A stretch of DNA of 64,000 nucleotides, from positions 248,001 to 312,000 of the forward strand of contig OZ218963.1 in assembly GCA_965112735.1 (NCBI GenBank). The letters are read 5' to 3'. Positions 62,771-64,000 of this stretch are shown here, piece after piece. The stretch's first letter is position 1. Each line of letters begins with the position of its first letter. The notes beneath the pieces were generated by a model. The model ran no database searches. It was not told the DNA's origin and was given only the letters and a program-made list of their open reading frames with translations. This stretch comes from Phaeosaccion multiseriatum. Taxonomy: Eukaryota > Ochrophyta, other classes. A program made the position numbers and the translations under genes.

Positions 62771-64000
62771 TCATCTCCCTGCTGCTGCTGCTGCCCCTGC
62801 TGCTGCCTGCCCCCCCCAAACAGACTGGCTGGCCGTCGCCCCCGCCCACCCCCTCCCCGAGCTGCCGCCCCCCACCGTGTAGTGAGGAGCACCTTGAGTG
62901 GGAGCAGTGTTTGCCCCTGTGCCCCCCCCCCTCTCCTCGTCCCCATCCGTGTCCTCATCCATGTCCGCGTCGTCATCCCCATCAGTCCTCCCTCCCCCCA
63001 CACTCCCCTCCCCTCCTCCTCCTCCTCCTCCTCCTCCTCCTCCTCCTCCTCCTCCTCCTCCTCCTCCTCCTCCTCCTCCTCCTCCTCCTCGGCCAACAGG
63101 GCTGAGATCGACGCCCTGCTGCCTCCTCGCCCACCTCGTCCTCTCTTCCGTCTGTGCATCGATCGGGCCGAGGGGCACTCGGCGGTAGGTAATGTAGAGC
63201 TCCTCGTTGTTGCAAGTGAAGGACGCATACTTGACATTCTGGCGCTCCGGGGGGGGCTCCACTACAACTACAATATGCACCACCACCACAGGCACGTCGG
63301 GGCAGTAATAGAGCTCTTCCCAGATGTCCAGCATGGAGGGGACGGCAAGGCTCACCAGCGCCTCCCCCGCATCCCTCCTTTCTATAACCGCACGACCACC
63401 GTGGGACGCCATATGCTTGCCGATGCTAAAACGTACCACCAACTGACCCTCCACGAGGGACTCCAGTGCGTCGTCGTCCCCCTGGAACAGCAGCTTGCCC
63501 CTCGTCAGGCCGTCGAAGGGGCAGCTCAGAGTGGTGGTGTAGCACTTGACGCCGCAGGTCCCGCTCGGAACCACCCTTCCCCCACCACCTCCTCCTCCCC
63601 CCTCCACCCCTCCCCTTTCTTCTGCCGACGCCGCCGCTCCTCCTCCCTTTCCCTCCTCCCCGACGTCGCCCCCTTCCTCTGCCATATCCCCTCCTGGCCC
63701 ACGCTCCGCCGACCTGGTCACCTCCGAAAGCATTCGACCCATGCTGCTAAAATTGGAACTCAAATTGGAGAGCACACTCATGTTGCTCGTGCTCATATTC
63801 GCACTCACGCCCGACCCCACTCGCGGCCCCGTGCGCTCCGACTCCACAATCGTCTCGCTCCAACTCCGACTCGGGCCCGGTTGTACCTCCGGCGCCTCGT
63901 CAACGTCCACGTGGTCATACACGTCCAAGTTCAATGGATCTTCGAGGGAGTTGTGCCGATTAATTGGGTATTGCAGCTGCTGCCGGGGCTGCTGTAATCG
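62771..64000 (-). CDS. Unknown-family protein, tandem copy C, 5' part off the window
   Basis: Near-identical to copy B over the linker and conserved domain, including the Ser-rich NMSTSNMSVLSNLSSNFSSM and CYTTTLSCPFDGLTRG, but with about 26 Gly codons in the triplet run (63015-63090). The start codon lies beyond the right edge. Confidence 0.7.
   Translation of the reverse strand, partial: RLQQPRQQLQYPINRHNSLEDPLNLDVYDHVDVDEAPEVQPGPSRSWSETIVESERTGPRVGSGVSANMSTSNMSVLSNLSSNFSSMGRMLSEVTRSAERGPGGDMAEEGGDVGEEGKGGGAAASAEERGGVEGGGGGGGGRVVPSGTCGVKCYTTTLSCPFDGLTRGKLLFQGDDDALESLVEGQLVVRFSIGKHMASHGGRAVIERRDAGEALVSLAVPSMLDIWEELYYCPDVPVVVVHIVVVVEPPPERQNVKYASFTCNNEELYITYRRVPLGPIDAQTEERTRWARRQQGVDLSPVGRGGGGGGGGGGGGGGGGGGGGGGGGGGEGSVGGGRTDGDDDADMDEDTDGDEERGGGTGANTAPTQGAPHYTVGGGSSGRGWAGATASQSVWGGQAAAGAAAAAGR

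Larger units (their letters stand above)
44820..64000. repeat. Tandem array of an ~8.6-8.8 kb unit (2 full copies + partial third)
   Basis: Copy A about 44820-53570, copy B about 53571-62400, copy C from about 62401 to the window end. Matching landmarks are offset 8600 (unknown-gene 3' part), 8820 (protease), 8822-8823 (transposase) between A and B, and 8692-8740 between B and C. Protease and transposase parts differ by only a few bases. The middle of the unknown gene differs strongly between A and B but is near-identical in B and C. The array may continue past the right edge. Confidence 0.97.

Overview
The window is nuclear DNA of a eukaryote and very probably of a photosynthetic protist. 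Most genes are split by GT-AG introns. Several products are eukaryote-specific: a USP48-type deubiquitinase, a plant/protist-type COX5C, a PPR protein, an AGBL5-type carboxypeptidase and a TMEM8/PGAP6-type membrane protein. The arsenosugar radical SAM enzyme starts with a signal-peptide-like segment followed by an LAFSP motif, which resembles plastid import in algae with secondary plastids. A stramenopile alga such as a eustigmatophyte is my best guess; this is inference, not proof.

Layout, left to right: USP48-like deubiquitinase (minus, C-terminus off the left edge); short COX5C gene (plus); 10-exon PPR gene (minus); 11-exon AGBL5-like carboxypeptidase (plus, divergent from the PPR gene); a 55-bp minisatellite running into the 3' end of a PAPS sulfotransferase gene (minus); a small multi-pass membrane protein (minus); a TMEM8/PGAP6-like receptor-shaped protein with an EGF-like module (minus); an ArsS-type radical SAM protein (minus). 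Introns here are unusually full of micro- and minisatellites.

From about 44.8 kb to the right edge lies a different kind of region: a tandem array of an ~8.6-8.8 kb unit, with two full copies and the start of a third. Each unit holds a gene of unknown family (minus), a membrane-anchored trypsin-like protease (plus) and a decayed pogo/Jerky-type DDE transposase (minus). Short AT-rich repeats separate the units.

I see no operon-like logic; the genes are unrelated housekeeping or accessory functions. The most interesting signals are not genes. (1) A 10-bp unit, ATCCACTGCC, sits next to splice sites in a strand-specific way: one strand after donors and its complement before acceptors. (2) A ~19-bp sequence, GCAGTTGGTGATACAGCAG, is scattered through exons, introns and spacers of the first 39 kb and is absent from the tandem array. 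(3) Three coding frames break by a single base inside low-complexity runs, which may be sequence errors.
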